Of a stretch of DNA of 8,164 bases, positions 6,854 through 8,164 are shown piece after piece. Source of the stretch: Betaproteobacteria bacterium. GTDB lineage: Bacteria > Pseudomonadota > Gammaproteobacteria > Burkholderiales > Usitatibacteraceae. Positions within the stretch are counted from its first letter, which is position 1, and each line of letters opens with the position of its first letter. The position numbers were made by a program, and so were the translations under genes. The notes beneath the pieces are model-generated. The model did no database searches, was not told the DNA's origin, and worked only from the letters and a program-made list of their open reading frames with translations. The stretch spans positions 1 through 8,164 of the forward strand of contig PQAI01000030.1 in the NCBI GenBank assembly GCA_003105245.1, in the 5' to 3' direction.

Positions 6854-7986
6854 AGGATGACCCCGTACGGCCAGTTTTCGCGCACCACCTGGGCCGGCAG
6901 GCGCTTGAGGACGTCCATCGCGAAGTCGGTGTCGGCGGGCGACAGCGCGTGCAGCGCGTGCGCGCGCAGCAGCGTCTGCAGCGCCTTGCCGAACATCGGC
7001 GGGTCGAGCATCTCGCCCTGGAACTTGATGGCCCCGCCCATGAGGGCGTCGGCCTCGACCGCGGCCTTGAGGATCGCGATCTTGGTCTTGATGTCGGAGG
7101 GCGAGGGCGTGAAGGCGACCTTGCAGGGGTGGATGTGGGAGGGGTGGATCACCTGCTTGCCGGAAAGCCCCAGCGAGGCCTCCTCGCAGGCGTGGCGGTA
7201 GACCACGCGCGACTCCTCGTCGCCGTGCAGGTCGAGCCAGCGGCGCACGTCGTCGGGCTCGACGAAGGTCTCGGGCATGGCGCTCTGGCCGATGAGGGTC
7301 TCGACGCCGCCGATCACGCCCTTGCCCGCGATCCGGGCCTCGAAGAGGATGTCGTGCAGGTAGAACTTGAGCTCCTCGGTCCAGTGCCGGGGCGTGATGT
7401 GGATGCCCATGGCCTTGGAGAAGTCGTGGATGCCGAACACCACGTGCTTCACCGTCGCGTACTGCATGAGCTCGGGGGCGATCTTGAGCGACTTGGGGTG
7501 CTCGATGATGGGCTGGATGGTGATGCGGTTGTTCAGGCCCACCAGCACCGCGGAGAGGTCGCGGATCTCGGGCGCGCCGTAGGCCTCGCCCGCCTTGGCG
7601 AGCATGACGACGTCGAAGTGGTCCGCGAGGTCCCGCACCATCGCGAGGTCCTTCTCGTACTCCTCCGTGCGGAACGGGTTGATGCGCACCGCGACCTGCA
7701 CCTCGCGCTTGCGCGGCAGGCCCGGCAGCTCCCGGCGCAGGAGCTCGCGGCTCATCTCCTTCTGCCGGCAGCCGTCCTCCAGGTCGAAGAGCAGGGTGTG
7801 CGAGGTCGTGTTCCAGGCGTGCTTCTTGAAGCGCTGCGCCGCCTGCTCCAGGTCCTCGTAGATGCCGAGCGACGGCGCGTACTTCACCGGCGGGTAGTAG
7901 ATCTGGATCCCGGGCCAGTAGTCGCCGAGGATCTCGGGGGCGGCCGGCGCGGAGGGCGGCAGGGAGGCGGGCAGCGGGGCGTTCAT
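6850..7986 (-). CDS. HpcH/HpaI aldolase - citrate lyase beta (CitE-like) family protein
   Basis: A TIM-barrel lyase of the CitE/malyl-CoA lyase type, which cleaves or forms C-C bonds in CoA esters (or related acids) with Mg2+. Counting from the ATG at 7986 it has 378 residues, clearly longer than classical CitE (about 290) or malyl-CoA lyase (about 320). Seen: LLFDLEDG (65-72), RINPF with the expected substrate arginine (R101), an acidic metal ligand in IQPIIEHP (E162), a second in FGIHDFSKAMG (D188), GKQVIHPSHI (276-285) and a C-terminal FQGEMLDPP like the CitE G-x-M-I/L-D-x-P segment. The frame continues to an ATG at 8019, but the ATG at 7986 has a good GAGGA site and the extra 11 residues look like leader. 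A Pro/Ala-rich N-terminus (about residues 4-17) precedes the fold. It is first in an operon with the acyl-CoA synthetase gene (4-base overlap). The substrate is unknown; malyl-CoA-, citramalyl-CoA- or citryl-like cleavage are family possibilities only. Confidence 0.88.
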   Translation of the reverse strand: MNAPLPASLPPSAPAAPEILGDYWPGIQIYYPPVKYAPSLGIYEDLEQAAQRFKKHAWNTTSHTLLFDLEDGCRQKEMSRELLRRELPGLPRKREVQVAVRINPFRTEEYEKDLAMVRDLADHFDVVMLAKAGEAYGAPEIRDLSAVLVGLNNRITIQPIIEHPKSLKIAPELMQYATVKHVVFGIHDFSKAMGIHITPRHWTEELKFYLHDILFEARIAGKGVIGGVETLIGQSAMPETFVEPDDVRRWLDLHGDEESRVVYRHACEEASLGLSGKQVIHPSHIHPCKVAFTPSPSDIKTKIAILKAAVEADALMGGAIKFQGEMLDPPMFGKALQTLLRAHALHALSPADTDFAMDVLKRLPAQVVRENWPYGVIL

Positions 7987-7991
7987 GGAAT

Positions 7992-7996
7992 TCCTC
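7992..7996 (-). promoter_or_regulatory. Ribosome binding site of the CitE-like gene
   Basis: GAGGA on the minus strand, 5 bases before the ATG at 7986. The alternative in-frame ATG at 8019 has GAAGG directly abutting it, which is too close to work well. This site favours the shorter 378-residue protein. Confidence 0.8.
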
Positions 7997-8062
7997 GGTG
8001 GATCAATGGGTTGCTGCATCCTTCAGCGGCCCGGGCCAAGCGCGCCGGGACCGTCGCGATCC

Positions 8063-8091
8063 ACGCTAGCACCGATGTTGCGGTGCGTCAA
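8063..8091 (-). promoter_or_regulatory. Sigma70-like promoter of the lyase-ligase operon
   Basis: On the minus strand, TTGACG (8091-8086) matches the -35 consensus at 5 of 6 positions. It is followed by exactly 17 bases and then TAGCGT (8068-8063), a weak -10 (3 of 6) that is tolerable in a GC-rich genome. Transcription would begin near 8056, leaving an untranslated leader of about 70 bases before the ATG at 7986. The fit of position and spacing, in the only AT-richer patch of the window, supports it. Confidence 0.6.
8069..8086. repeat. Inverted repeat filling the promoter spacer
   Basis: GCACCG (8069-8074) and CGGTGC (8081-8086) are perfect 6-base reverse complements separated by ATGTTG. 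The repeat overlaps the last base of the -35 box and runs through the spacer to the edge of the -10. This is a typical place for a repressor operator, but no regulator gene is in the window. A 6-base-arm repeat can also arise by chance in GC-rich DNA. Confidence 0.4.
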
Positions 8092-8105
8092 CAGTCTTAT
8101 ATAAG
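8078..8105 (+). promoter_or_regulatory. Possible divergent promoter reading out of the window
   Basis: On the plus strand, TTGCGG (8078-8083), a 16-base spacer and TATAAG (8100-8105, 5 of 6 to the -10 consensus) could drive a gene beyond the right edge. The -35 is poor (3 of 6) and the -10 is part of the palindrome, so this may be only a by-product of the operator sequence. Confidence 0.25.
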
Positions 8106-8106
8106 A
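8095..8106. promoter_or_regulatory. Perfect 12-bp AT-rich palindrome, candidate operator
   Basis: TCTTATATAAGA is identical to its reverse complement and ends 3 bases upstream of the -35 box of the minus-strand promoter, centred about 45 bases before the inferred start. It stands out sharply from the GC-rich surroundings. Its flanks add a looser outer pair, GTCT (8094-8097) and AGAC (8111-8114). The shape suits a dimeric regulator such as a GntR- or LysR-type protein; the regulator is not identifiable from this window. Confidence 0.5.
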
Positions 8107-8164
8107 TATGAGACTTCGGCCCCGGTTCAGGGTTTTCCCGGGGGGCGAGGGGGGCGCGGGAGCG

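Noticed and set aside
4454..7201. Very long plus-strand open frame (915 codons) antisense to three genes
   Set aside because: Its translation is dominated by R, H, D, G, V, A and L with no recognisable domain. It is the mirror of codon bias in the real minus-strand genes, which carry clear family motifs.
7987..8019. Eleven extra N-terminal residues for the CitE-like protein (ATG at 8019)
   Set aside because: The purine-rich site directly abuts that ATG with no spacing, whereas GAGGA is ideally placed for the ATG at 7986. It is not excluded absolutely.
1..8164. Mobile elements, CRISPR arrays, tRNA or rRNA genes
   Set aside because: No transposase or phage motifs, no regularly spaced direct repeats and no tRNA-like cloverleaf were noticed. 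Nearly all of the window is accounted for by five minus-strand genes.

Overview
The window is ordinary, dense chromosomal DNA of a GC-rich bacterium. All recognisable genes are on the minus strand. The Mfd sequence, the single-chain class I (Fe-S) fumarase and the long YqhA-family protein all read like Betaproteobacteria (Burkholderiales, Rhodocyclales or a relative). That placement rests on remembered family sequences, not on a search. No RNA gene, mobile element, CRISPR array or phage gene was seen.

In transcription order (right to left): a non-coding control region (about 7987-8164) holds a good sigma70-like promoter and two inverted repeats. It drives a CitE/HpcH-type TIM-barrel lyase gene (7986-6850), whose stop overlaps the TTG start of an AMP-forming acyl-CoA synthetase gene (6853-5180). 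These two are almost certainly co-transcribed and translationally coupled. They look like a small acyl-CoA pathway: one enzyme activates an acid to its CoA thioester, and the other makes or breaks a C-C bond in a CoA ester. The substrate cannot be read from the sequence.

A 69-base gap with a strong GC hairpin lacking a U-tract follows. Next comes a tight second group: a YqhA/UPF0114 four-helix membrane protein gene (5110-4451), a class I fumarase gene (4439-2925) and mfd, the transcription-repair coupling factor (2919 to beyond the left edge). The gaps are only 11 and 5 bases, so these three probably share a transcript.

The most worthwhile points are the control region (palindrome TCTTATATAAGA beside a promoter whose spacer is itself an inverted repeat), the unassigned lyase/ligase pair, and the coupling of mfd to a TCA-cycle enzyme and a membrane protein. 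I found no convincing evidence of a wholly new system; most of the window is core metabolism and DNA repair.
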